From the NCBI GenBank assembly GCA_026075535.2, contig AP026547.1, forward strand, positions 2,666,001 to 2,730,000: a stretch of 64,000 bases of DNA, written 5' to 3'. The stretch comes from Tricholoma matsutake (Eukaryota; Basidiomycota; Agaricomycetes; Agaricales; Tricholomataceae). The notes beneath the pieces are model-generated. The model worked only from the letters and a program-made list of their open reading frames with translations, ran no database searches and was not told where the DNA came from. The position numbers and the translations under genes are program-made. Below, in pieces: positions 1 to 11,400 of this stretch. The first letter of the stretch is position 1. Every line of letters begins with the position of its first letter.

Positions 1-1638
1 TTGAGCTTGAGTTGAGGATGGAGCACTGTACAAATGATTGCTTCATTAGTTAAGAGCAAACACATGTGATGAAGATGGAAGAATTCATACCCATGGCGAT
101 ACGATACACATTCAAAAGATCTGTCTTGGAGTAATACTTGTCCATTAACTGGCGTGCAAAAGTAAGAGTGTGTTTGATGGCAGGTGCAAGTGGGGTCATA
201 GCCGAGCTGCTCAGCATAGCATTGATCCGGTCCATCGTTGGCACCACATTGGCGATGGTGACAGCATCATCTTGAGAGAAAAATAGTGTGGCGTCCTTGT
301 ACATCTAGCAACAATGTTTGAGTTTTCCAAGTGTGATGACAGGGAAACATGCTTACCTTCAAAACTTGCAAGAGATCCTTGACAACCTCCCAGTCTCCAT
401 CATCGAGTTCATACTGACAAAGCTTGAGTGTCTTGTTTCCTGTCACGTTGTCAATGATGATACGATAGTCAAAGGTGACCATAAGCATGTCATAGGTGGA
501 GTTCCAGCGAGTCTTGACATCACAAGGGATAAGGCGGACATGCCAACCATGAGTGATGCAAGCTGCACACCATGCTGGAAGGGTAATTGTAGTAGAATGG
601 ACAATTGTGAATGAGAGCTTGCAAATCTTCATAATCGAGCCAGTTAGCAACAGTGTGATCCAAGTAATGAGAACAAAGCACACCTTATCGAGGGTGGTGC
701 AAACAGCAGCTGTATTATCGAGGAGCTGTCCACGCTCCTCCTCTGTCAAGCTGTCAAATGCCTCGTCAACCTCATCTTCATCATCTCCAGCCTTGGAGTC
801 TTCTTCTTCTCCCCTCCCTTCATCATCGTCATTATCCTCTTCTTCATTGTTGTCAACCACCTCTTCAATGGTTGGTAAATCATCCTCATTGTTGTTGGGA
901 TTATCATTATTAGGTTCAGGGCACATCTGAGCTGGCAGGGCAGTAGAAGCAGCAGAAGCAAACGGTTGGAGTAGAGCCTTCGCAGATAATTGCATTGTGT
1001 GGTTGAAGCACCGAACATGGTTGATGGATTCAAACACATTTGGTAATCGATGTAAATGTGACATCTGCTTGTTGTTTGATGTTGCGTTGTCACCAACAAA
1101 TGTCAATATCTAAATTAGATGTCAGCAATGGAAGAGGTTCCATAGCCACCGCACTTACCTTCTGTGTCAAGCCATGCTCAACTACCATCTTGTGGAATGC
1201 CCTTGCAAGTGCATCCCCTGTGTGAGACTGTGAGGCAACAATCAGAGAGGCATCAATCGAAGTTGAAGAATATCATGGACCTCAGGAACCTCCATAATGT
1301 CAAGGAGGCAAGGTTAAGATGTGCCCTTCATGGTGAAGATGCACAGTCCACGCAACAAAAGCATGGTGGTTAGGGGAGGTCCAGGCGTTGGTAGCAAAAT
1401 GTACATGGCTGGGGTGTTCCTTTAAGAATGATGTCAGTGGCTCAAAAAACGATGCATCGATAATTAGCTCACCTTTAAAATCCTATCGATACGCTCTCAA
1501 GACTTCTCAAATACAGCCTGTATGTCTCACAACACTGTACTTGGGCTCGGGATATAAGTAGTAGGTTGACCCGCCTTCATGAGGACCTCGAAGTGCCAGT
1601 CTTTGACTATGTGCAGGGGGCAATTGTTTTCGGCGCAC
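1..1638 (-). pseudogene. hAT-superfamily transposase pseudogene, runs off left edge
   Basis: Minus-strand reading gives hAT transposase motifs in the expected order: a D-A-W-T-S-P-N-like stretch (here N-A-W-T-S-P-N-H-H-A-F, near 1395), G-D-A-L-A-R-A-F and then V-G-D-N-A-T-S-N-N, R-C-F-N-H-T-M-Q-L, an acidic run, W-N-S-T-Y-D-M-L and finally V-L-H-P at the left edge. Clean introns support real exons: 1110-1158 (49 nt), 305-356 (52 nt) and 26-90 (65 nt). Each has GT..AG ends and keeps the frame across the joint. The 5' part (about 1200-1638) is broken by stops and frame changes and ends exactly at LTR A, so the N-terminus is missing. The gene would have acted as a cut-and-paste DNA transposase. 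This copy is dead. The superfamily call is firm. Confidence 0.85.
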
Positions 1639-2823
1639 TGATGATGCTCAACCCGGGAAAACCACCAGAACTGCCGATGAGGCAATCAATGATGTTTGCG
1701 ACGAGTCAGAGGAAGGTTGTGAGATGTTCCGAATGTTCGTGGTCAAACCTATGAGAAGATTACTAGTTAACACTAGTCTTGAAGGTAGTGTTATGAGAGA
1801 CAAAAGCGTTTGGCGCGGTCCGATCGAGTATTGATCAATATCAAGGGCAATCAACGAGATTGACGGCGAATGAGTTTATCGTCGATGGTTGATATGTGAG
1901 TTCTGGGGACCTTTTGATAGGTCAATAGTATACAAAGGGTGCGGTAAATGTCTATGAAGTGTTGGAAGGGTTACTAGAGCTAATGACGAGAGGATCAAGA
2001 GAGGATCGAGGACGCGACGATTGCAGAGGTTTCTCATTGATCGAGAAAACCCGTAGAGACTTAGATTGTTTTTAGGAAGTTGATCGGATGCTTAGAACTG
2101 TATACGAGATGATATGTGAAGACAATTTCTTATTGTTTCCAAGTAGATACTACAGAGTTTTATATGTTTTAAAGAAACTTCCTAAAATGGAATGAGAAAC
2201 ATGTGTAGAACATGAGGCAAAAGATATGAGTTAAGGCACAAGGCCATAAAGGAGACTGGAATCCGAACAAGAAAGATATATATATCATATGATGAAAGAG
2301 TAATAAAGGGAAAGAACTAAAAGAGACTGTCCTTTTGTATAAACTGCGCTAAGTCTCGCAATAATGCATCCAGCAGGTTCTGTGCGTGATAGGGACTTGG
2401 AATGAAGCTGACCTATGATCAGCAGGTTTGAGCATGAGTTGGAATATGTCCTAGTGCATGGTCTTCCACCATTTAGATAATGAAGGTGGCACCCGATGTT
2501 GCTCGTAGTTTCTCAATATCGATCGATGACGCTCAACGATGGTCGACGATGGTCGATCGCGGTTGTGGCTTGTTTGAAGTTGGTTGGGGATGTTCAGTGG
2601 TCATGTAGGGGAATCTTAGGGACTTTTGGGGTAGTCCTAAGGTTGTGCGATGTGGTCTTTTGATACTATCGATGTCACTGGTGATGTTTCGATGTGGTCG
2701 ATATGATATCGCGATCGATAGAGTGTGTCATGCTGCGTCTGGGACATCGTAGGAGTTAGCCGATGTGATTAGAATGATGCTAAAGTGGTGAATTGGTCCT
2801 TGAGCCGAGAAGATGACCTATCA
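1639..2823 (-). repeat. LTR A, same family as the LTRs of gypsy element BC
   Basis: This 1185-bp block is co-linear over its whole length with the two LTRs at 15558-16743 and 24714-25899. On the plus strand it starts TGATGATGCTCAACCC and ends CCTATCA, so the sense orientation (TGATAGG...CATCATCA) is minus. The left flank is hAT coding sequence and the right flank is gypsy H1 gag. The flanking 4-mers (GCAC and CCAG) do not match, unlike other family members here, so this is not a simple solo LTR. Recombination between two LTR copies, or a deletion on one side, would explain the hybrid flanks. Confidence 0.9.
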
Positions 2824-4842
2824 CCAGAATATCAAAGAAATTGTGGATAAGGTAACAAAGACAATGCTGCAACAAACAGATGAAGCGAGGTTGGCATGTT
2901 GGATTTCTGAGGTTTGAAAACTAGTGGAGGAACACACTAACGACACAAAGTGGTATCTAGAAGCAGTGGAGGACCTTCAGCATGGGCCAAAGAGGCAAGC
3001 ACTTGCAAACCCTGCACGGAATGCTAACACCGTTGGAGGCTACAAGTTGCGGGGTTCATCGTCATCTACTACTGGCGCTGAAAGTGGATCGTCTAGCAGA
3101 AAGCTGCCACACCTGACAGAAAATGAATGCTCATTGCTCTTCAATCACCAAGGATGTTTGAAATGCCACTGTGGTTACCAAAGTCATTGGGCAACAGATT
3201 GTCCCAACAATTTTCCAGATGGTCAAAACTACAAAGAAGTTACCAAAGAGGGGCTGCTAAGCCAAAAGAAACAATCAAGTGTGCCCATGGGAAGCAAGCC
3301 AGTCGGAGCAGTAACGGGGAGTATGTCGCAAATTGAGGAGTTGGATGAGAACAATAATTCCTTCATGGCTGGGGCAGTGATGCCTTCATCTGTATTGGGT
3401 GCCAGTTCTGAATCTGATGAGGAGGTGAGTCCGCTGACAGTGCCCCACCTATGCTGGTCATGCACCTTAATCAGACCAGGAGCTGATGAACCAGTGACAG
3501 TGAATAGTATGCTGGACTCCGGTGCACACATTGTCCTCATTGATAACATGTTGGTCGAGAAATTAGGAATTTGTCATTTTCGTTTGCACAAGCCTTTACC
3601 GATCTCTGTCGCGCTGAACAACTCTTTGTCATCCGAAAGCCAACTGTATGATTATGTTAAAATCACTCCTTACTCTGTTGATTCTGCATGGACATCCAAG
3701 ACTGTTAAAGCTGTAATTACTCCGAACTTATGTGTACCTATTCTATTTGGACTGCCATTTCTCGCTGTAAACCATATTGTAGCAGACTTTGAAAGTAGAA
3801 ATGCAATTGATAAATGTACTGGCTACGATCTGCTACAACCTCCTGCACCAAAAGCACAGAAAAAATGGGTTTCACTGCAAGTTACCATTGCTCGAACTAA
3901 ATCACACAAAAAATTGATGTTGCTGGAACTAGTAAAAGTTTGCAAGCAACATTTTGCCAAAGGAAAGATGGTCCTGGAAGTAGTTATGCCTATAAATGTG
4001 GTGGGGATGATCAAAGACCAGATCGAGTTGTTGAACTTCAAACAAACAATACAGGAGATCAAACGTAATACCTTGATGGAATTTGCCAATGTTTTTCAAC
4101 CCCTTCCTCACGTTGACAAACTTCCCTGGGATGTGACTGCTAAGATCAAGCTGAAAAGTGCAGAGCAGACCATCAAGACTCATACATATGCTTGTCCATG
4201 GAAGTTCAGAGAAGCATGGAAGACATTGATTCAGCAACACCTGGATGCGGGGAGGATCAGGGCTTCTTCCTCACCACATGCATCACCTGCATTCATAATT
4301 CCAAAGGCGGATGTGTCCATGCTGCTGAGGTGGGTAAACAACTACAGACAACTTAACAAGAACATGATCGTGGACTCACACCCTTTGCCACACATCAATG
4401 ACATATTGAATGATTGCATAAAAGGTAAAATATGGGGAACCATTGACATGACAAATAGCTTTTTTCAGATGCCCATGGAACCTGATCATATCGGCTTGAC
4501 CACTGTTTCCACACCATTTGGACTGTTCGGGTGGTTGGTTATGCCAATGGGTCTGAAAAATGCACCTGCTATCCACCAATGGCGCATGTCAACCGCATTG
4601 CAGGAATGGATTGGAAAGATTTGTCACATCTACCTAGATGACATTGTGATTTGGTCATCAATGCTTGTAGAACATCAAGAAAATGTGCGTACCATCCTGA
4701 AAGCATTATGTGCCATGGGGCTATACTGCAACCCTTGGAAAACACAATTATTTCAAATGGAAATCAACTTTCTAGGACACTCTGTGTCCACACGGAGAAT
4801 CAAGGCAGACTTAACAAAGACAGATCGTATTGTGAAGTGGCT
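2824..4842 (+). pseudogene. Gypsy element H1, gag end through reverse transcriptase (5' half)
   Basis: A long open frame from about 2924 carries the tail of gag with a zinc knuckle (C-x2-C-x6-H-x4-C, about 3150-3200, followed by P-N-x-F-P-D-G). Next come an aspartic protease core with D-S-G-A (about 3514), and a reverse transcriptase with Y-R-Q-L-N-K, P-F-G-L-F-G-W-L and Y-L-D-D (about 4630). The N-terminal gag and the 5' LTR are missing because LTR A abuts at 2824, and an in-frame TGA precedes residue 1 of the open frame. Coding stops in the RT thumb at W-L, where element X1 begins. The frame continues at 26625. The element was a Ty3/gypsy retrotransposon (Metaviridae type). It is inactive. 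Confidence 0.88.
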
Positions 4843-5104
4843 GAGTACTTTACACTCCCCCACCTATTCCAGTTGGATTCTGGTTTGTCCAGCCAGAATT
4901 TCTGGAATTTCTGGAATCCAGTGGAATTTTTTTTGTATGTAGTTTTCCCTATGCAGCACAATTCCGGTCAGAATAAGGATCCAATTTACAGCCGGAATCC
5001 CCAGAATCTGACTGGACTCATCACAACCAGAATAACAGGAATAACTGGACTAACCAGAATAACCGGAATGCACGTGCTTTCCCAAATAAAAGTTTGACAC
5101 ACAT
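4843..5104. repeat. X1 left TIR and subterminal repeats
   Basis: After the TIR, the segment is built from short degenerate copies of C-C-R-G-A-A-T-A-A-C-N-G-G-A in both orientations (for example around 4975-5070). Several touch each other as small palindromes such as CCAGAATTTCTGG. Repeated subterminal motifs are the usual transposase-binding layout of hAT ends. That role is inferred. The same block is present at 46898-47158 and, inverted, at 41290-41547. Confidence 0.75.
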
Positions 5105-5180
5105 CAAGAATTGAACACTCGACCTTGGGTCTGCATACATAACAGCACGCTTAACCACTGAGCTACCAAGCAATTATTCT
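5105..5180 (-). promoter_or_regulatory. tRNA-like Pol III module facing the left end of X1
   Basis: On the minus strand the segment contains an A-box (TAGCTCAGTGG, about 5160) and a B-box-like GTTCAATTC (about 5112) at tRNA spacing, and ends near a T-arm-like hairpin. Stem pairing is imperfect, so it is a tRNA-derived promoter rather than a working tRNA. Transcription would run outward through the subterminal repeats to the TIR. Confidence 0.6.
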
Positions 5181-5260
5181 TGGGCATACATTTAATACTT
5201 TTATTACCCAACCAAGGTACGTAGTTAATCACAGCCATTAACGGAATAATTAATAAGTAT

Positions 5261-6552
5261 TGGTGATGGGCAATCCATGCCAAATTAAAACTCCGCAGGC
5301 AAAGTTCCCATCCGCAAAACGACACACATTTTATGGCAAAACTTTCCCCAGCTTTAACCACACACTTTCACGATAGGTTTTAGTGGAGTAATATATTTAG
5401 AAATTGATTTTATATGTATTGTACAGAGCATAAGTATAAAAAGTGATTGTTGTATGTGTGTTCTGCACATGTGTGATGTAGCTTCAAGCACTTCCAGACC
5501 GAAATCTGGCATTTTTCTCTGTACATTACAAACAAAATGTAAATTAGACATGTATCAGACTCCTAGATCACACCAATCTGGTGAGAAACTGGGAAAAGTG
5601 TAACTCTAAATTGACCCATAAACATGTGTTACATAATCTAATTAACGCGCGCGACAAGAGCTATGCACATAAACCATGCTTGTTATCACTCTTGAAATGC
5701 CCTGAAAAAATATTGAATAGGCAGTAGAAGAAGTAGTAGACACCAGATTAACCATGCCAGTATAATGCCAATTAATTAACACATCACACATCTCGTAAGA
5801 ACACATTTTGATTATATAACTTACTTGATGCGACGCGACGCGACATCCCAAAGCCTTCATGAAAAAAACACACATGCTATACTTGGGCATTACATCCTCA
5901 ATTGTATATGGGAAAACATGTAGAAAAGAAACATGTTGGTGATGCAGCTCGACAGCAGAAGAAAGATGCACATGAAGAGATGATGAATAATCTGGTAGTC
6001 GTCTTAAACATCAAGGAGATTCACAAGAAAAATCTCAATGTTGCAGCTATTGATGCTCAGCTAGATTGGCACCGTACATGGGGTTCAGAGGCATCATTAA
6101 TCCCGGTGAAGAGTAAGTGTGGTGTTAAGTTGTCTAGGCTTGAGATATTGCATGCAGCAGTTACCAGGTTCAATGAGAGTGGGCAAAAATTAGAGGACTG
6201 TACAAGGGTCAGTGCTGGGAGCGTGGGTGCTGGCGACGTGGCGATGGCTGTCAAGCACAGCGGGCCAAATCGGGGCGATGATACTGATACCAATATGGAG
6301 TAAAGCCTCCATGCCAATGAACATTGCTGATTCAGTCCGAAGTAGGTCCACCCTGACACATGTACAACATATTTTACCATAATAAGATAGACAGCCTTCC
6401 ATTAAGTATGTTCAGCCCTAGAAATGAGCTTAAAGAAGTAGAATTAGGATGAGGCACAGGTATGCGCCTCCATACATTGTGATTTGCCATCAAAATTGGC
6501 TTTAAGCATATTACATAATGCGACATTTCTTTGGCAGGGATTGCCCATCACC
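5261..6552. mobile_element. Non-autonomous TIR element Q inside X1
   Basis: The termini are inverted repeats: TGGTGATGGGCAATCC at the left and, reverse complemented, GGTGATGGGCAATCC at the right (one mismatch further in). ATAAGTAT flanks both sides (5253-5260 and 6553-6560), giving a 7-8 bp duplication. The paralogue X2 has the uninterrupted site near 47313, which proves insertion. The size is about 1.29 kb and no transposase is visible. The duplication length suggests a hAT-like mover. Confidence 0.85.
5902..6303 (+). CDS. Hypothetical protein carried by element Q
   Basis: A 133-codon open frame begins M-Y-M-G-K-H-V-E and is basic at first (K-K-x-V-G-D-A-A-R-Q-Q-K-K), then has a helical-looking middle (residues about 45-95, with L-D-W-H-R-T-W and V-P/I-x-x-K-S-K-C) and a glycine/serine-rich tail. 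I do not recognise a family with confidence. Segments of the type A-Q-L-x-W-H-R...K-S-K occur in uncharacterised, transposon-linked fungal proteins. It may be a captured gene fragment or an accessory protein of Q. It could also be a chance open frame. There is no second copy in the window for comparison. Confidence 0.35.
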   Translation: MYMGKHVEKKHVGDAARQQKKDAHEEMMNNLVVVLNIKEIHKKNLNVAAIDAQLDWHRTWGSEASLIPVKSKCGVKLSRLEILHAAVTRFNESGQKLEDCTRVSAGSVGAGDVAMAVKHSGPNRGDDTDTNME

Positions 6553-6589
6553 ATAAGTATGCATTGCATGACACGTGACACGTGACTGC

Positions 6590-6725
6590 CAGCTCACAAC
6601 CACCACCACTGTCGCCAACGCTGCCTCCTCCTCCTCTCCACTCTACCACCACCACTGTGTGTGCACCCACCACCACCGTTCCCATGCCCAATGCCACCAT
6701 CACCACCACCTTCAAACGAGCCGAC
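6590..6725 (+). repeat. CCACCA-rich tract of X elements
   Basis: A CCACCACC-type low-complexity tract is shared with X2 (about 47345-47475) and, inverted, with X4 (about 40975-41100). The long open frames across it are low-complexity Thr/Pro or His runs and not credible proteins on their own. Confidence 0.7.
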
Positions 6726-7315
6726 TGGACGGAATGTGGGCCCAAACGACGCATATCGTGTTGTTTGGGGCCTAAGTATGTTTTTTTTTGTTTGCTTCTT
6801 GTTTTTTCATACTAACTAACTTGTTTTGTTTGTTTTATAGGTTCTACTCGACTGCCAGACATAACATGGGCCCAAACAACATGATTGGACAGAACACAGG
6901 CCCAAACGATGCAGATCGTGTTGTTTGGGCCCTAAGTAAGGTTTTTTTTGTTTGCTTTTTGTTTTTATAAACTAACTAACCTTTTTTTTTAGCTTTCTAG
7001 GTTATAATCTACTGGCAACGATGCCACCACTCGCAAACAAGCCAACGCGGGCCCAAATGACGCAGATCGCGTCGTTTGGGCCCTACATAAGTTTTTTTCG
7101 TTTGGTTTTTGTTTTAATAAACTAACTAACTGATTTTCTTAGTTTTCTAGGTTATAATCTACTAGTAACGACACCACCACCCACAAATGAGCCAACACGG
7201 GCCCAAATGCCGCAGATCACATCGTTTGGGCCCTATGTGAGTTTTTTTCATTTGCTTTTTGTTTTTATAAACTAACTAATTGTAATTTATTGCTTTTTAG
7301 GTTGTATACTACTGG
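6725..7315 (+). repeat. Array of palindrome-plus-intron-like modules in X1
   Basis: Four to five units of about 130-150 bp follow one another. Each has a palindromic part (GGGCCCAAA ... GCAGATC ... TTTGGGCCC) directly followed by an intron-like part: a donor such as GTATG, GTAAG or GTGAG, a T-rich stretch, ACTAACTAAC as a branch site, and TTTTAG or TATAG before GTT. One unit has ATAAG in place of the donor GT. Joining the first exon-like parts at these sites leaves an open frame of about 40 residues per exon, but the frame does not continue convincingly. The same array occurs at 47485-48065 and, inverted, at 40430-40960. A structured non-coding spliced transcript is an alternative. Confidence 0.65.
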
Positions 7316-7473
7316 GGATGACCTGCCACGATGAAAAATGCGCAACCCATGCCCACGCCCACCCAATCCCCTCCTTCCCATTCAAATGGGATGTGAGGCT
7401 GTCGACATGGGCTAGGAGGGTGCAGAGGGATGCCAGGAGACCCCAGAAGGGGGGTACCTGCCTAGTAAGCACC

Positions 7474-8179
7474 TGTCAAGAACCATTCCTTGCCTGATCG
7501 GAACCCACATCCATCCGACTCTTTCCCGCACGTCGAACATGACTTTTGTCTACACCTCCCGATTTTGTTCCCGGCCGCCTTGCACTGCCCATGCTGCTGT
7601 GCATCAGGCCGCCTTGTACAGCATCCACGGCTGCCTTTCCAAGGCTGCCATCTCTATTGCAAATTTGACTACGGATTCCTGTGCAGCTCCCGTAGGTAAT
7701 TTATCTACGCAGTCGAGACACTGCCGCAGTCTTCATTCCTGTTCCGCATTATTCTGGACTACAGTATTTAAGCTTAGTTAGTTTCACCTTGTATTCCCCA
7801 GTTTGTATATCGACATAGACTTGACTTTACCCTGCCAATCTAAAACCTCCTTCTACTCCAACCCCTGTCCTCTAAGAGTCTGAACTACATTCGACTCAAC
7901 CTCTAGTCTCCCTCCAAAGTTCTAGTCTCATCTGAACTCAACCTAAGTCCCTCCATACTCCTCCCCACGTTTACCCGCACTCTCCCACTCCTACCTCTAA
8001 ACCCTTGACTTGAAATTAGGACACCAGACGAGGTGAAGGGCGCAGCTTCTTACAAGCTGAAGCCAAGTCCTTTCTGTTCCCCCTCCTGCAGAATCCACAT
8101 TGACCCGACAATCTCCCGCTACCATCACCTGCAGTGTCTGGATGGATTCCAAAGTGGCCTCTAGGATCAGTTCTTAACA
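7474..8179 (+). repeat. 5' LTR of N
   Basis: A 706-bp repeat begins TG and ends CA, matching 14487-15192 end to end. Directly downstream (8180 on) there is no canonical TGG primer-binding site. The sequence GTATATACAAACTC follows, so priming may be unusual, for example self-priming. Confidence 0.95.
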
Positions 8180-8408
8180 GTATATACAAACTCACACTTC
8201 ACTCATCTCTTCTCCTATGACCCCAACCGAAACTCGCCAGCGCACAACCAGAAACTCTCAGCGCACCAGTACCATTCCAGGGATCTCTGCAATCCAGTGA
8301 TCCACACTTCCTAGCCCATGAGCTGCCTCAACATTCGGAGTAACTTCCAGACCTTCCAACATTTTCCGACAAATCAGTTTTGGAGCCCCATCAATCAGTG
8401 CAAACCTC

Positions 8409-11400
8409 ATGTCTACTCAAGCTCAACAATCTCCTGCGAATCCGGAAGAACCCTGACCCACGACTCCCCTTGAGTACATAGGGGGCATCAACCAGCCTGA
8501 ACCCTATGGGTTGGAAGATTGTGGTCTAGAGGATGGACCTCCCAGCGGACCCGATGACCCTAGTGGTCTGGACGGCCCTGGGGGTGACCCCGATCCCAAT
8601 GATCCTGATGATCAACCTCCCGTGGGGGGAAACCCTGATCCAGGGGATAGGTTCATAGATGTTCTTTACAACCTCTCAGAGAGTATCTGCACCCTCCGAC
8701 AAAATAACGCACCCAAGACCGAGAAAATCAAAGTTCGCAACCCTGACACCTTCGATGGCTCCAACCCAAAGAAACTTAGAGACTTCCTAGTCTCATGTAA
8801 CCTTCATTTCCGTGACCGTCCACACATATTTTCTTCTGATGAGAAAAAGATCATATTTATCCTTTCTTATCTCAAGGGATCAGCTCTCAGCTGGTTTGAG
8901 CCCGGTCTTAATGACCCGACCTATTCTGCACACTGGATGTGGGATTATGAGGCTTTTCTCACCGAACTAGAGAGTAACTTTGGCCCGCACGACCTGCTCG
9001 GGGATGCAGAAAAAGCTCTTTCCAATTTAGCAATGAAGAAAAGTGGTCGCATCACAAAGTATAACGTTGACTTTTGGGAATTAGCTTCTAGGGTCAACTG
9101 GAATGAGGCAGCCCTCCGTGACTGCTATTTCCGCGGTCTTCCGCTCTGACTTCGTATAGAAGTCCTTCGGGGTGGTAAACCCGACACCCTTGCAGGACTG
9201 CACTTGAAAGCACAGGACTGTGACAATATCTACTGGATGCAGGAAGATGAAACCCGGTTTGAAACTAAGAATTCCAGGAACTCTTCTAACCCTGTCAAGA
9301 AGGACACCCCCAAAGGTTCCTCCCAGTCCACCAATCAATCCTCGTCGAGCTCTCCTCGGGGAAACTCCTCCAACCAGCAGCCCTCCACAACAAAGAACAC
9401 TTCCAAGTTGTCCATCTCCGACAAGTTGGGGAAGAACGGCAAACTTACTGCGGATGAACGAGAACATCGCATGTGGGAAAGACTTTGTCTCTACTGCGGT
9501 GAGGAAGGGCACATAGCAGGAAACTGCCCGAAATCCAAAGCCACAAAAGCCCGTGCATCCACTGTCGTTCCCGAGACTACAGACTCAGAAAAATAGTCCG
9601 CAACCCTCAGGATACAGCCATTGGGGCTGGTGGTTGTGTTGACCTTACCCACTTGGCTGCCTACGTTTGTCTCACCGCGTCCACTCTTTCCGACCCTGAC
9701 TCCTTAGCCATTCTTTTAACCTTTCCTGAATCTTCCACCCCTTTCTGAACCCTTATCGACTCTGGCTCCTCCCATTGCTTCCTTGACTCCTCTTTCATGT
9801 TGAATAACCAACTCAGCACAGAATCCATTAACCCAATCGGTTTACAACTCTTTGATGGAACTTGCAACTCCACCATAACTCAGATCATCAAACTTCCGGT
9901 CACCTTCCCTGCCGGTGAAGTATTCAATTTGTCATTTTATGTAACCTCACTCGACTCTTCCTGTTCCGCCGTACTCGGTCATAACTGGCTGAAGCAATAC
10001 AATCCGTTGATTGACTGGTCTTCAAGCCAACTCGCTTTCCACTCTGCAGATCATAGAGGTCCAGCACCCCTGACGTCACCTTTGTCCCCAAATCTTCCAG
10101 TAGAAATCCTCGACTCTTCCGCACTTTCTGAACCCCCCATTCCTCCTAAGTTTACACCTCCCGACATCTCCTTCATCAACGCTGCCGCTTATGCACGTGC
10201 TAGCAAACTTCCTGGGGCAGTAGCTTTTCAGATGACCTTCGCTCCAGAAGGGTTATCCACCCACTCCGCCCATTCTGCTATCTCTTCTGACCTTTCCGAG
10301 ATTCTGCCTGAGTATCACAAATTTGCTGATGTCTTTAATAAGACTAAAGCGGATACCCTTCCTCCGCATCAGTCTTATGACCTCAAGATAGAGACAGAAG
10401 ACAATACTCCTCCGCCTCCGGGCCAAATGTATTCTCTCTCCCCCTCTGAACTAGAAGCCTTACGAGTCTTTATTGACGAAAACGTCCGCTCAGGTTTCAT
10501 CCGCCCATCCAAGTCGCCGCATGGCGCCCCTATTCTCTTCGTCAAGAAGAAGGACGGTAGCCTCCAACTTTGTGTCGACTACAGAGGACTCAATTGTCTT
10601 ATGAAGAAAGACCGCTATCCCCTTCCTCTCATTTCTGACCTCCTTGACTCTCCCCGAAAAGCCCACTTGTTCACCAAGATAGACTTGCGGCACGCTTATC
10701 ACCTAGTCCACATCGCGGATGGTGACAAATGGAAAACTACTTTCCGCACCCACTACGGATCCTTCGAGTGGTTGGTGGTTCCCTTTGGACTCACTAATGC
10801 ACCCACAGCATTCCAGCGTTTTATGAATGACATCTTCAGCGACATGCTGGATGTTTGTGTCATTGTGTACCTCGATGACATCCTGATCTATTCAGACGAC
10901 AAGTCCCAGCATGGGACTCACATTAAAGAAGTCCTCTGCCATCTGCGGAAAAATGGACTTTACGCCTCCCCACAGAAATGTGAGTTCCACAAAGACACCG
11001 TTGAATATTTAGGTTTCATCCTTTCACCGGATGGACTTCGGATGTCCGAGGATAAAGTCAAAACCCTGCTTGACTGGCCCGAGCCTAGGAAAGTTAAGGA
11101 CATTCAATCCTTTTTAGGCTTTTGCAACTTTTACCACCGCTTCATTAACGGCTATTCAGACATTGTCATCCCACTCACCTGCTTGATGTGGAAATCTGCA
11201 CCATGGGACTTCAACAAGAAGTGCCGCAACACTTTTGAAAAGCTCAAACAAGAATTCACCCATGCCCCCGTCTTAACACAATGGGTACCTGACTCACAGA
11301 TGGTACTCAAAACCGATGCTTCCAACTATGCCCTAGCAGCTATCCTTTCAGTTTACACTGCGGATGGAGAAATCCATCTGGTCGCTTTTCATTCCTGCTC

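Noticed and set aside
5105..5180. Functional tRNA gene
   Set aside because: A- and B-boxes are good, but acceptor and T-stem pairing is incomplete and no convincing anticodon arm is seen. Kept only as a tRNA-derived promoter.
6582..6815. Thr/Pro-rich and His-rich proteins at the CCACCA tract
   Set aside because: All frames are low-complexity translations of a microsatellite and differ between X copies.
8511..9149. Gag of N starting at 8511
   Set aside because: That start is a TTG codon after an in-frame TGA. ATG 8409 in the same frame is the likelier original start.
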